This document shows, piece by piece, positions 26,312 to 34,899 of a stretch of 64,000 nt of DNA. The stretch is from Microbacterium sp. MYb72 (GTDB lineage: Bacteria > Actinomycetota > Actinomycetes > Actinomycetales > Microbacteriaceae), in assembly GCF_002979415.1 (NCBI RefSeq), contig NZ_PCOT01000012.1, positions 36,114 through 100,113 of the forward strand, read 5' to 3'. The number at the start of each line of letters is the position of its first letter. The first letter of the stretch is position 1. A program made the translations under genes and the position numbers. The notes under the pieces are model-generated. The model did not search any database. It was not told where the DNA came from and saw nothing but the letters and a program-made list of their open reading frames with translations.

Positions 26312-27781
26312 ATGAGCACCGCAGAGCAGACCGGCGAGAACAGCCGTGAGGACACCCGCTTCTTCGGCCAGCCCTGGGCGCTGGTGCACATCTTCGGCGT
26401 GGAGATGTGGGAGCGCTTCAGCTTCTACGGCATGCAGGGCATCCTGCTCATCTACCTGTACTACTCGGCGACGCAGGGCGGTCTCGGCATCCCCGAGGCG
26501 GTCGCCGGCGGCATCGTCGGCGCCTACGGGGGATCGGTCTACCTGTCGACGATCCTCGGCGCCTGGGTCGCCGACCGCCTGCTCGGCTCCGAGCGCGTGC
26601 TGTTCCTCAGCGCGATCGTCATCGTCGCCGGACACATCGCCCTCGCCGTGCTCCCCGGCGTGCTCGGTGTGGGGGTCGGCCTCGTCCTCGTCGCGCTCGG
26701 CTCCGGCGGGCTCAAGGCGAACGCCACCTCGGTCGTCGGCAGCCTGTACAGCGCGGAGGATCCCCGACGGGATGCCGGGTTCTCCCTGTTCTACCTGGGC
26801 ATCAACCTGGGCGCCTTCATGGGGCCGATCCTCACCGGCATCCTGCAGTCGTCGCTCGGCTTCCACTTCGGCTTCGGCCTCGCGGCCATCGGCATGACCC
26901 TCGGTCTCGTGCAGTACTCCTTCGGGCGCCGGAAGCTCCCCGACGCGGCCAGGCGCGTGCCGAACCCGCTCCCCGCCTCGCGCTACCCGCTGATGTGGAT
27001 CATCGGCGGCGCCGGCATCCTGCTCGTCGTCGTGCTGGTGCTGGTGGGCGCGATCCGGCCGGACAACCTCGCGACGATCGTGATCTTCGGCACGATCATC
27101 GCCGCGGTCGCGTACTTCGCCGTGATCCTCGGCAGCCGCCGCATCGACGGGACGGAGCGGTCGCGCGTCTGGGCGTTCCTCCCCCTCTTCGTCACGAGCG
27201 TCGCCTTCTGGTCGCTGTACCAGCAGCAGTTCACGGTGCTCACGGTGTACTCCGACAAGAGGCTCGACCGCTCGCTCTTCGGCTGGGAGATGCCGGTGTC
27301 ATGGGTGCAGTCGATCAACCCGGTGTTCATCATCATCCTGTCCGGCGTCTTCGCCGTGATCTGGACGCGCCTCGGCAGCCGCCAGCCCTCCACGCCCGTG
27401 AAGTTCGCGCTCGGGGCGATCGTGATGGGCGCCGCGTTCCTGCTGTTCCTCCCGTTCGCCGGGGGCGGCGAGAACTCCACGCCGCTGCTCGCGATCGTCG
27501 GCATCCTGTTCGTGTTCACCGTTGCGGAACTGCTGATCTCGCCCGTCGGGCTCTCGGTGGCCACCAAGCTCGCCCCTGCGGCGTTCCACACGCAGATGGT
27601 CGCGCTGTTCTTCCTGTCGATCGCGCTGGGCACGGCGATCTCGGGATGGCTCGTGCAGTTCTACGACCCGAGCGACGAGGTGCCCTACTTCTCGATCCTC
27701 GGCGGCATCGCGATCGTCGTCGGACTCGGACTGCTGCTCGCGGTGAAGCCCGTGCTGCGACTCATGAAGGGCGTCAGCTGA
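26312..27781 (+). CDS. proton-dependent oligopeptide transporter (POT/PTR family)
   Basis: Twelve-to-fourteen-helix MFS-fold symporter that brings di- and tripeptides in with protons. The proton-coupling motif ExxER is present as EMWERFSFYG (near residue 30), followed by GAYGGSVYLSTILGAWVADRLLG and the POT signature FYLGINLGAFMGPIL. 489 residues from the ATG at 26312, normal length; the upstream open frame is not conserved in type. It is divergent from glyS. Confidence 0.92.
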   Translation: MSTAEQTGENSREDTRFFGQPWALVHIFGVEMWERFSFYGMQGILLIYLYYSATQGGLGIPEAVAGGIVGAYGGSVYLSTILGAWVADRLLGSERVLFLSAIVIVAGHIALAVLPGVLGVGVGLVLVALGSGGLKANATSVVGSLYSAEDPRRDAGFSLFYLGINLGAFMGPILTGILQSSLGFHFGFGLAAIGMTLGLVQYSFGRRKLPDAARRVPNPLPASRYPLMWIIGGAGILLVVVLVLVGAIRPDNLATIVIFGTIIAAVAYFAVILGSRRIDGTERSRVWAFLPLFVTSVAFWSLYQQQFTVLTVYSDKRLDRSLFGWEMPVSWVQSINPVFIIILSGVFAVIWTRLGSRQPSTPVKFALGAIVMGAAFLLFLPFAGGGENSTPLLAIVGILFVFTVAELLISPVGLSVATKLAPAAFHTQMVALFFLSIALGTAISGWLVQFYDPSDEVPYFSILGGIAIVVGLGLLLAVKPVLRLMKGVS

Positions 27782-27841
27782 GCCCTACGCGGTGATGTCG
27801 GCGGGAGCAGCCGCTCCGACTCCGCTCAGCGCGGAGCTCGC

Positions 27842-28936
27842 TCAGCGCTCCCGGAAGTAGCGGAACAGGTGTCGTTCGCGAATGCCCGACCAGGCGAGGA
27901 TCGTCCCGGCGACGACCCCTGCGAGCGTCGCGCACAGACCGCGGAGCGCGTACAGAGCAAGGGACTCTGTTGCGGTCGGCTCCGCCATGACGGCGAGGTG
28001 CACCGCGAACGGCGCAACCACCAGGGCGGCGATGAGAGTCACGATGATCATCTCCGACAGGAGCATCGCCAGCTGGTCCGCCCGCTGCACCCCCACATGG
28101 CGCGCGGAGGCGAGCTCAAGGCGTCGCCCACGCACGAACGTGACCGCTGCGATCGCACCGAGCACGAGACCGGCGACCGCAGCGTACTCCCAGACGTACG
28201 CGACGGGTCCCGTGTCGAACGTCGTTCCGAATGACGTGTTCACCCGGAGGAGCTTCGGACCCGAATCCGCGTCGTCCGACCCGGGCGCCGCCATGACGAC
28301 AAGCCCCGTTAGGGACTCCACGTCTGACGTCTGAGGCCACACGGTGACCCAGCATTCATCGAACGGGCCCTGATCGGCGAGCGTTTCCGCAACCACGGAG
28401 AAGCCGAACCCAGGGCGCCTGCCGTCATCGGGGTAAGAGAACGAGCCAGCGACCGGAACTCGGCCTCCGGCGATGAGAGCAGCCTGCCCGGATCGCCAGC
28501 CGAGGGCATCGACCACTTCCGTGGACAGAAGAACTCCCGTTCCCGTGACGTCAGCGCCGAGAACGCCGGCGAAGCCAGGCGTGCTCTCGTAGAAGCGGGC
28601 GGAGGTGCTCGGGAGCAGAGTGAGCCGCACACCATCGGATAACTCGCGCACGGCTCCGGCGGCCACGACGTTCGGGAGGTTGCCGAACGAATCGCACTGG
28701 GGTCCATCGATCCGCCCCGGCGCCTGTATGACCAGCGTCGCCGCCCCCGACTCACGGAAGTCCCGCGCGCGACGATCGGCGTCGAGGAGCGCAAGCTGCG
28801 GCAGAATCACCGCGGCGGCAAGGATCACCACGAGCACAGCAGCGAGCCAGGGACTCCCCCCGACTCCCGCGCGCAGGTTCCGAAGCGCCTCGCGCATCGC
28901 TTCACGCGTGCGCATCGATCCTCGAACTCGGGTCAT
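27842..28936 (-). CDS. ABC transporter permease, FtsX/MacB-like (364 aa)
   Basis: Permease with one N-terminal helix (about residues 30-50), a 180-residue extracellular domain, and three C-terminal helices (about 240-265, 288-312, 325-350), the FtsX/MacB layout. The start overlaps the ATPase stop by four bases. The exposed domain has no recognisable fold from sequence. It is the last gene of a five-gene leftward operon with a secreted peptide, lipoprotein, adaptor-like protein and ATPase, so export or mechanotransmission at the cell surface is likely rather than import. Confidence 0.82.
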   Translation of the reverse strand: MTRVRGSMRTREAMREALRNLRAGVGGSPWLAAVLVVILAAAVILPQLALLDADRRARDFRESGAATLVIQAPGRIDGPQCDSFGNLPNVVAAGAVRELSDGVRLTLLPSTSARFYESTPGFAGVLGADVTGTGVLLSTEVVDALGWRSGQAALIAGGRVPVAGSFSYPDDGRRPGFGFSVVAETLADQGPFDECWVTVWPQTSDVESLTGLVVMAAPGSDDADSGPKLLRVNTSFGTTFDTGPVAYVWEYAAVAGLVLGAIAAVTFVRGRRLELASARHVGVQRADQLAMLLSEMIIVTLIAALVVAPFAVHLAVMAEPTATESLALYALRGLCATLAGVVAGTILAWSGIRERHLFRYFRER

Positions 28937-29550
28937 GACGGCGGCGCCACCGCGAACCGGGCCATGTCGATGTGATCAGTGCACGCGTCGCGAGTGCCGA
29001 CATCATGGGTTGCGACGACGACGATGCTGTCGCGTCCCGCTGCCGCCCCCAGCGCGTCGTTCACCGTCGCTGAGGTGGCCCGGTCCAGCTGTGCCGTCGG
29101 TTCATCCACGAGAAGCAGAGCGGGCGCAGCCGCGAGTCCTCTCGCGAGCAGAAGCCGCTGCGCTTCACCGCCGGACAGGGCCGAGAAGGACGTCTCCGCG
29201 CGGTGCGCGAGCCCGAAATCGTCGAGGAGCACCGCTGCCCGCGCTTCGGCATCCGACCGGGTCGCCCCTCTCGCGAGAAAGGGAAGCACCACGTGATCGA
29301 GCGCGGAGCGCTGATGCACGCCATGCGGGTTCTGGAAGACCCATCCGACGGTACCGGCCTCTCCCCGATCGACTTCTCCCTCAGCCGGGGCGACCCATCC
29401 GGCCAGGATGCTGAGCAACGTGGTCTTGCCCGATCCGGAAGGTCCGGTGACGGCGTAAGTCCGGCCGCTCCGAAGATCGAGATCCAGCCCACGGAAGAGG
29501 AACGGCTGCTCCCCGAACCGGTGACCGAGACCCGTCGCCGTCAACCGCAT
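28933..29550 (-). CDS. ABC transporter ATP-binding protein, LolD/MacB-like (205 aa)
   Basis: Short stand-alone ATPase. Walker A GPSGSGKTT is near residue 36, the Q-loop is VFQNPHGV, the signature is LSGGEAQRL and Walker B is LLLVDEPTAQLD; the switch His lies in VVATHD. The size and composition match the ATPases of MacB-type and lactococcin-972-group bacteriocin export systems. It overlaps the adaptor gene by ten bases and the permease by four, so the three are co-translated. Confidence 0.9.
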   Translation of the reverse strand: MRLTATGLGHRFGEQPFLFRGLDLDLRSGRTYAVTGPSGSGKTTLLSILAGWVAPAEGEVDRGEAGTVGWVFQNPHGVHQRSALDHVVLPFLARGATRSDAEARAAVLLDDFGLAHRAETSFSALSGGEAQRLLLARGLAAAPALLLVDEPTAQLDRATSATVNDALGAAAGRDSIVVVATHDVGTRDACTDHIDMARFAVAPPS

Positions 29551-30566
29551 GTCGTCTTCGAGGGCGGATCGAGGGCTATCTCCGACAATGCGGCACCTTC
29601 GCCGGTCGGACGGACGAAGGACTGTCCGAGTTGAGACGCCAGCACATCAACCTTCGTCGGGGATCCTCCGTCGATGACGCAGAAGGAACCTCCCGCCTCG
29701 ATGATCGCGCGCGGCGGCACCGGGTACACCTGCACGGGTTCGGTCAGCAGCAACGATGCCTTGATCTTCTCCGCGTCGGACACCTGCCGTGCGGCCGCGT
29801 ACGCAGGAGTGGCTGCGAGGCGGTCCAGGTCGACGGGTGCGAAGGCGCCTTCCGCGTCGACCGCGAACTCCTGGTCGTCGATTCTGACGAGACGCTGCCC
29901 CTCCGCCAGATCATCCGGGAGCGGCGACACCCGTGCACCAAGCACGAGCGACGGAAGGCCCGCGAGAGCGCTGCCCTGACCCACCTGACTGCCCACGGCG
30001 ACAGGGCATTCCGTGGCGATGATCGACGGCGCAGGCAGCCACGTGACTGCGCCGAGCGAGATCGATTCGACGCCCGCCGCAGTGCCCCCGGCATTCACGA
30101 CCAACTGACGGAAGGCCAGAAGGGTGGCGCGATTCACTGTATCGCCGGGCTCGACGCCTGCGCCGAGACGGGCGAGTTCGGTGCGGAGCGCCACGACATC
30201 GGAGCCTTTCGCCCCGATCGCGAGATCACGCCAGAGCGGAACGCTCGTCGCCAGTGCGATCACCGGTGAGCCATCGACAGAGAAGGGGGCCGACCCCGAG
30301 GTGAGCGCCGCGCCCTTTTCACAGGTGGATGCTGTGACGATTCCCGTGCGGCCGCTTGTCAGAGCACGAGCCGGGCCGTACTCGACGGCGACGCCGACTG
30401 CGCGCTCATCTGAGAAGGACCGCTCTGACACCGGTAGCACCGTGGTCTCCGCGGGTGCCTCCAGCGATGCAGGTTTCGGCAGGGTGACCGCGAGCATGCC
30501 TGCAGCGGCCCCCAGGCAGAGAAGCGCCGCCGCGACGACAGCGTAAGACGACTTGCTCGCTCTCAT
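29541..30566 (-). CDS. membrane-anchored adaptor-like protein with peptidoglycan-binding-like segment (341 aa)
   Basis: One N-terminal membrane helix (about residues 9-31), then an extracellular part. Residues about 115-155 (GAKGSDVVALRTELARLGAG ... LAFRQLV) look like a peptidoglycan-binding domain 1. The remainder resembles membrane-fusion (HlyD-type) subunits that actinobacterial MacB-like systems use, including a late beta segment VYPVPPRAIIEAGGSFCVI. It may link the ABC pair to the cell wall. Function is inferred from neighbours; the stop overlaps the ATPase start. Confidence 0.72.
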   Translation of the reverse strand: MRASKSSYAVVAAALLCLGAAAGMLAVTLPKPASLEAPAETTVLPVSERSFSDERAVGVAVEYGPARALTSGRTGIVTASTCEKGAALTSGSAPFSVDGSPVIALATSVPLWRDLAIGAKGSDVVALRTELARLGAGVEPGDTVNRATLLAFRQLVVNAGGTAAGVESISLGAVTWLPAPSIIATECPVAVGSQVGQGSALAGLPSLVLGARVSPLPDDLAEGQRLVRIDDQEFAVDAEGAFAPVDLDRLAATPAYAAARQVSDAEKIKASLLLTEPVQVYPVPPRAIIEAGGSFCVIDGGSPTKVDVLASQLGQSFVRPTGEGAALSEIALDPPSKTTCG

Positions 30567-30576
30567 CGATCCCGCC

Positions 30577-31167
30577 CTACGACCCGGCCCTGACGCCGAA
30601 GGGATTGTCCAGACACGTCGTGGCGTATGCGGCTTCGGGCAGTGGTGGTTGGCCCGACAGAAGGTCTTCGGTGTTGAAATCCGGTTCCACGACCTTCTCG
30701 TGGATCAAACAGTCGACGACGCCTTGGTCCCAGTCGCGCGATGCAGGGTTCATGACCTGATCCCGATAGACCGCGTCGACGATCAGGAGAGTGCCCTTCC
30801 CGCAGTCGCCTGCGACCTCGCCGTCAGCCCGAATCTGCTCTTCGGTCGCCTGTTCCTTGGGGCGGTTGATCGCCTGACGATAGATGCCGAACTCGTCGCG
30901 CTCGTCGGTGGCGGTGAGGCCGCGCCCCTCCACACAGGTCTTCCACGCTGCGAACGCCTCGTCGTACTCCGCCTGCGTAACCGTCCCGTCCTCGAGGACA
31001 CCAGATTCGAACTCCGACAGTTCGACGCCGTCGTACCCGCTGACCACGCGGTCTACTCGATCGTTGCCCACGTCGTCCGCGGGAGCGCATGCGGCGAGGC
31101 TGACGCCCGCCCCCATGAAGATGAGGGCGAGCGTCAGTCCACGCAGAAGTGATGGTGCGAATGTCAC
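30577..31167 (-). CDS. putative lipoprotein (196 aa)
   Basis: Lipobox GVSLAAC with the lipidated Cys27 follows a hydrophobic signal (residues 8-24). The exposed part is acidic, has four more Cys (in KTCVEG, GDCGKG, VDCLIH and TTCLDN), likely two disulfides, and no recognised domain. The GTG start at 31167 overlaps the stop of the secreted peptide gene (GTGA), tying expression of the two together. Position suggests an accessory, receptor or self-protection role for the peptide system. Confidence 0.7.
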   Translation of the reverse strand: MTFAPSLLRGLTLALIFMGAGVSLAACAPADDVGNDRVDRVVSGYDGVELSEFESGVLEDGTVTQAEYDEAFAAWKTCVEGRGLTATDERDEFGIYRQAINRPKEQATEEQIRADGEVAGDCGKGTLLIVDAVYRDQVMNPASRDWDQGVVDCLIHEKVVEPDFNTEDLLSGQPPLPEAAYATTCLDNPFGVRAGS

Positions 31168-31466
31168 CGGATCTGGAATCCGCCGTTGTACGGGTAGCCA
31201 TTCGAGGCGCTCACCGTCGAGTACCCACTCGCCCGCCACGAGCCGTAGTACGTCGACACGACTCCTGTCGACGAGTTCAGCCGAGAGATGAAGGCCCTCG
31301 CCTGTGAACACGTGCCTCCGGTGCGCGCGTAGCTTGACGTGGTTCCCGTGTAGGAGCCTGTGACATCGCAGGTGGCAGCCGCCGCCGGACCGACTGGTCC
31401 TGTCAAGACGAATGCTCCTGCCGCCAGCGCCACTGCTGCGACAAATCCCCCGATTTTGCTTCGCAT
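31164..31466 (-). CDS. small secreted two-cysteine peptide (100 aa precursor)
   Basis: Not recognised as a named family. A classical signal peptide (basic MRSKIGG, hydrophobic core, PAAAA cleavage region near residue 31) should release a mature chain of about 69 residues. The mature part has exactly two Cys (33 and 53), is rich in Ser, Thr, Tyr and Gly, and ends in NGYPYNGGFQIR. Sec-exported bacteriocins such as lactococcin 972 share the size, the aromatic/Gly/Ser bias and an ABC partner, but I see no clear sequence match. A GGAGA ribosome site precedes the ATG. First gene of the operon. Confidence 0.7.
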   Translation of the reverse strand: MRSKIGGFVAAVALAAGAFVLTGPVGPAAAATCDVTGSYTGTTSSYARTGGTCSQARAFISRLNSSTGVVSTYYGSWRASGYSTVSASNGYPYNGGFQIR

Positions 31467-31502
31467 GATTTCTCCGATCGTTTTTGTTATTCCCCCGCGT
31501 GC

Positions 31503-31531
31503 ACGGTATCGAGCGTCGTGCCCACCGTCAA
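31503..31531 (-). promoter_or_regulatory. sigma-A-type promoter of the secreted peptide operon
   Basis: On the minus strand TTGACG (31526-31531) and TACCGT (31503-31508) are 17 bases apart, matching the vegetative TTGACN-17-TANNNT pattern, and lie about 37 bases upstream of the ATG at 31466. This is the best -35/-10 pair noticed in the window. Confidence 0.6.
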
Positions 31532-31542
31532 GCACGACCCCC

Positions 31543-32232
31543 TCATGCGGTGAAGAGGTAGCCGCGCTCGACGTCGAAGCCCGCAAGGCGCAGGCCACGG
31601 CCGAGCAGAGCCTCCATCTCGGTGCGCAGACGCAGGCGCCACTCGTGCGCCGCGGCGGGGTCTGACTCTCGCAGTCCCTCGATGTCGGCGGGGATCGCCA
31701 GCGTCTCGACGACCGTCTCGGCGGCCGGCGGCCGGGCGATGTCGGCGAGCGCCCACTCGACGTCGAGGCGGTCGCTCTCGTCGCCCGCGTCTCCTCCGCC
31801 GAAGATGCCGTACACGTTGACCGAGTACCCGGTCGCGCGGGCGCCGAGGACGGTCAGGAAGAAGTGCGCGTTGCGCGCGACCAGCGGATCGAACGTCCAG
31901 GTGATGCGGCCCACATCGCGCGAGAAGGCCCACTGGCGCTGATGCTCCTTGAGCTCGCGCCCCCACCCACGACCGCGGTACTCCGGAACGAGCGCCGTGA
32001 TGTGGGAGTGCATCGCGCGCCGACCGGGCTCGCCGAAGAAGGCGATGGATGCTCCGACCATGCGCTCCTCGTCGCCGTCGCCGTCGAAGAGGCCGACGAC
32101 GTAGTTGCCGGACTGCTGCAGGGCACGCAGAGTGCCCGCGTCGACGACGCGTTCGGGGCCCCTGATGGAGTCCAGCAGGCCCTGGGCGTCGATGATGAGT
32201 TCAACGGTGTCGAGATCACGGATGCTGCGCAC
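31543..32232 (-). CDS. GNAT-superfamily acetyltransferase-like protein (229 aa)
   Basis: The acetyl-CoA-binding signature is seen in ITALVPEYRGRGWGRELKEHQ (near residue 85). The longer C-terminal part, with WTFDPLVARNAHFFLTVLGA, matches the predicted GNAT group COG3375, whose substrate is unknown. I start at the GTG at 32232, placed six bases after CAGACT; the longer open frame is not conserved in character. It lies 19 bases downstream of the HIT-like gene, possibly expressed with it. Confidence 0.82.
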   Translation of the reverse strand: MRSIRDLDTVELIIDAQGLLDSIRGPERVVDAGTLRALQQSGNYVVGLFDGDGDEERMVGASIAFFGEPGRRAMHSHITALVPEYRGRGWGRELKEHQRQWAFSRDVGRITWTFDPLVARNAHFFLTVLGARATGYSVNVYGIFGGGDAGDESDRLDVEWALADIARPPAAETVVETLAIPADIEGLRESDPAAAHEWRLRLRTEMEALLGRGLRLAGFDVERGYLFTA

Positions 32233-32238
32233 GGGTCC

Positions 32239-32244
32239 AGTCTG
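32239..32244 (-). promoter_or_regulatory. candidate -10-like element (CAGACT)
   Basis: CAGACT ends six bases before the acetyltransferase GTG, as before hemQ and the PH-like gene. It lies in the 19-base gap to the HIT-like gene. Confidence 0.3.
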
Positions 32245-32251
32245 CCCCCTC

Positions 32252-32884
32252 TCACGCGGTTCGCGGAACCGCGCCCCGCGGGAAGGCGGTGCCGCCGCCC
32301 GCCGCAAGGGACTCCGAGACGATGTCGAGGAACTCCTCCATCATCTCGACGCTCATCTCCGGGAGCATGCCGTCCCAGTACGAGAGCACGGCGCCGCGCC
32401 CCTGCATCATGCCCGCCGGTCGGGCGAACGCCCACAGGTGGAGATGCGCCGAGCCGTCGTTGAAGCGGCTGAAGTGGCACCGCGCGACACCGGGGATGCT
32501 CTTGACGGCCTCTGAGATGCGCTGCAGGAGAGGCCCGAGCGCGGCGAGCACCTCGACGGGGGCGTCCTCCAGCAGCCAGTGATCGCGCGGAGAGATGGCG
32601 CCGATGAACGGCAGACCACCCGGCTCCCAGCCCGCGCGCACCTGCCACAGGTCGTCGTGCCAGATCGTGTGCTCGTCTGCCTTGCAGCTCCCGCAGTTCT
32701 CCGGATCGAGCTCGCCGCTGCGCGGCTTCTCGGGAACGAGCATCGGCTCGAGCGGGCGCATGACGACGGACTCGTAGGCACCGGCCGGGCCCTGCGTCAT
32801 CCACGATCCGTCCGGCCGCTCGCCGTAGACGAGGCGCCGGTGGAAGGGGGTGTCCGCGGGATGCTGCTCGATGTCTGCGCTCAT
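32252..32884 (-). CDS. HIT-like domain protein (210 aa)
   Basis: A histidine-triad-type protein. The motif HLHLW (in DGSAHLHLWAFARP) near residue 150 stands for the HxHxx core, and a CxxC pair (ENCGSCKADEHTIWHDD) likely binds zinc as in galactose-1-phosphate uridylyltransferase-type HIT proteins. The final His of a classical HxHxHxx triad is replaced by Trp, so nucleotidyl-transfer chemistry is uncertain. Start at ATG 32884; divergent from the VOC protein gene. Confidence 0.75.
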   Translation of the reverse strand: MSADIEQHPADTPFHRRLVYGERPDGSWMTQGPAGAYESVVMRPLEPMLVPEKPRSGELDPENCGSCKADEHTIWHDDLWQVRAGWEPGGLPFIGAISPRDHWLLEDAPVEVLAALGPLLQRISEAVKSIPGVARCHFSRFNDGSAHLHLWAFARPAGMMQGRGAVLSYWDGMLPEMSVEMMEEFLDIVSESLAAGGGTAFPRGAVPRTA

Positions 32885-32962
32885 CCCCACATGCAAGCAC
32901 GCCGTCGAGCCGGTCGCTGCACACGACAGGCGGATGTCGGATGCCGGTGCGACACTCGTGTC

Positions 32963-33373
32963 ATGCAACAGCGCGTCAGTTTCATCACCCTCGCCGTCGC
33001 CGATCTCGCCCGCAGCAGGGCGTTCTACGTCGACGGGCTCGGCTGGGAGCCGATCTTCGCCGGAGACGACGTCCTCATGTTCCCGGTCGCGGAGAAGGTG
33101 ATCCTCTCGCTGTGGTCGGTCGAGGGCTTCACCGCCGAGATCGGCGAGGCACCGGCCGCGGGGGTTGCCCCGATCACCCTCGCGCACAACCTCGCCACGC
33201 CCGCTGAGGTCGACGACGTGCTCGCCGAGGCCGCGCTTCTCGGCGCCCCGGTGAGCCGCGGGCAGCAGCGGGTGTGGGGCGGCTACTCCGGGTACTTCAC
33301 CGACCCCGACGGCTTCCGCTGGGAGATCGCGGTCAACCCCGGCGAGACCGGGGCGTTCGTGCTTCCGGAATGA
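32963..33373 (+). CDS. VOC (glyoxalase/bleomycin-resistance) family protein (136 aa)
   Basis: One vicinal-oxygen-chelate domain made of two beta-alpha-beta-beta-beta repeats. ITLAVADLARSRAFYVDGLGW at the start and YFTDPDGFRWEIAVNPG at the end are the family marks. Substrate and metal are unknown; such single-domain proteins are usually isomerases, dioxygenases or binding proteins. It lies 60 bases before the MFS exporter gene, which has its own promoter. Confidence 0.88.
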   Translation: MQQRVSFITLAVADLARSRAFYVDGLGWEPIFAGDDVLMFPVAEKVILSLWSVEGFTAEIGEAPAAGVAPITLAHNLATPAEVDDVLAEAALLGAPVSRGQQRVWGGYSGYFTDPDGFRWEIAVNPGETGAFVLPE

Positions 33374-33420
33374 CCGCGACGGATTCGCTCACGACGCGCC
33401 TCGCCCCCGTCGAACGCCGA

Positions 33421-33426
33421 TAGCCT
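33421..33426 (+). promoter_or_regulatory. candidate -10 (TAGCCT), leaderless start
   Basis: TAGCCT ends six bases before the ATG at 33433 and no ribosome site is present. Confidence 0.5.
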
Positions 33427-33432
33427 GAGCCG

Positions 33433-34875
33433 ATGGGAGAGAACGACGACCGCGCGCGAAAACGGCTCTCCCGCACACCGCCCAAGTGGGCGATCGTCGC
33501 GGTGCTGGCTTTCGCCGGACTCTGCTCGTCGTTCATGTTCACGCTCGTCGTCCCGCTGCAGGCCGAGCTTCCGCACCTGCTGAACTCCTCTCGCGAGGAC
33601 ACCACGTGGGTCGTCACGATCACGCTGCTGGTCGCCGCCGTCGCCACGCCGATCTCCGGCCGCCTGGGCGACATGTACGGCAAGCGTCGGGTCATCATCG
33701 TTCTGCTCGCCCTCCTCATCGTGGGCTCCACGATCGCCGCCCTGTCCGGATCGATCGTCGGAGTCATCATCGGCCGCGCCCTGCAGGGCGCCGTGACAGG
33801 GGTCGTCCCGCTCGGCATCGCCGTCATGCGGGATGCGCTGCCACCCGAGAGACTCGGCACCGCCGTGGCTCTGATGAGCGCGACGATGGGAGTGGGCGGC
33901 GCGATCGGGATGCCCGTCGCCGCGGTCCTCGCCGAGAACGCCGACTGGCACTGGCTGTTCTGGCTCGCCGCCGCGCTCGGCGCCATCGGCCTCGTGCTCG
34001 TCCTCGTCACGGTCCCCCAGGACGTGCTCCGCTTCCCCGGTCGGCTCGACGTCCTCGGCGCCGTCGGGCTCGCGATCGGTTTGACCGGCATCCTCCTCTT
34101 CGTCTCCCGCGGCGCGCAGTGGGGATGGACGGCGCCGCTCACCCTCACCTGCATCATCGGGGGCATCCTGGTTCTGCTCCTCTGGGGCTGGTACCAGCTG
34201 CGCACGAAGGATCCGCTGCTCGACCTCCGCGTCGCCGCCCGCCCGGCGGTGCTGTTCACGAACATCGCCGCGATCGGCATGGGCTTCGCGCTGTTCGCCT
34301 CGAACGTGACGTTCCCCCAGCTCCTCGAGATGCCGGTCGGCTCCGGCTCGGGGTTCGGGCTCGACATGGTGGCGGCGTCTCTCGTGATCATGCCGGCCGG
34401 TCTCGTGATGATGGTCATCTCCCCGCTGTCCGGCTGGCTCGAACGCACCGTCGGCCCGCGCCCGCTCTTCACCGTCGGCGCCGTCGCGATCGTGCTCGCC
34501 TACGTCTTCGTGCTGCTGTGGTCGAGCGAGGTCTGGCACATCTTCGTCGCGAACATCCTCATCGGCGTGGGCATCGGCTTCACGTTCGCAGCCATGCCGA
34601 TGATCATCATGCGCTCCGTGCCCGCCAACGAGACCGGCGCCTCGAACGGACTGAACGCGCTGTTCCGCTCGGTCGGCACGTCCAGCGCCTCGGCGGTGAT
34701 GGGCGGAGTGCTCGCCGCGATGAGCGTGCAGGTCGACGGCGTCGCGGTGCCGACCCGCGCGGCCTTCGACGTCTGCTTCTGGCTCGCGATCGCCGCCGGA
34801 GCCGTGGCCGTCGTGCTCTCCCTGTTCATCCCGCGGCAGCGCGCGGCAGAGCGGCATCCGTCGCTTCCCGGCTGA
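33433..34875 (+). CDS. MFS drug exporter, DHA2 (EmrB/QacA) type (480 aa)
   Basis: Fourteen predicted membrane helices. The MFS loop motif appears as SGRLGDMYGKRRV after helix 2 and the antiporter motif C region as MGVGGAIGMPVAAVLAE in helix 5. This layout fits proton-driven drug or dye exporters of the EmrB/QacA group. No regulator of the TetR or MarR kind is adjacent, so the substrate is open. Leaderless start on the ATG. Confidence 0.88.
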   Translation: MGENDDRARKRLSRTPPKWAIVAVLAFAGLCSSFMFTLVVPLQAELPHLLNSSREDTTWVVTITLLVAAVATPISGRLGDMYGKRRVIIVLLALLIVGSTIAALSGSIVGVIIGRALQGAVTGVVPLGIAVMRDALPPERLGTAVALMSATMGVGGAIGMPVAAVLAENADWHWLFWLAAALGAIGLVLVLVTVPQDVLRFPGRLDVLGAVGLAIGLTGILLFVSRGAQWGWTAPLTLTCIIGGILVLLLWGWYQLRTKDPLLDLRVAARPAVLFTNIAAIGMGFALFASNVTFPQLLEMPVGSGSGFGLDMVAASLVIMPAGLVMMVISPLSGWLERTVGPRPLFTVGAVAIVLAYVFVLLWSSEVWHIFVANILIGVGIGFTFAAMPMIIMRSVPANETGASNGLNALFRSVGTSSASAVMGGVLAAMSVQVDGVAVPTRAAFDVCFWLAIAAGAVAVVLSLFIPRQRAAERHPSLPG

Positions 34876-34899
34876 ACGGATCCTGCCGTGCGTCGGTGA

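Noticed and set aside
31543..32232. immunity gene of the secreted peptide operon
   Set aside because: It is a GNAT-like acetyltransferase, lies upstream of the operon's promoter and seems to have its own start signal; no link beyond proximity.
33283..34857. 524-codon leftward frame opposite the MFS exporter
   Set aside because: Composition (His, Asp, Glu, Gly only) is that of an antisense shadow of hydrophobic codons; the MFS frame has proper motifs and helices.
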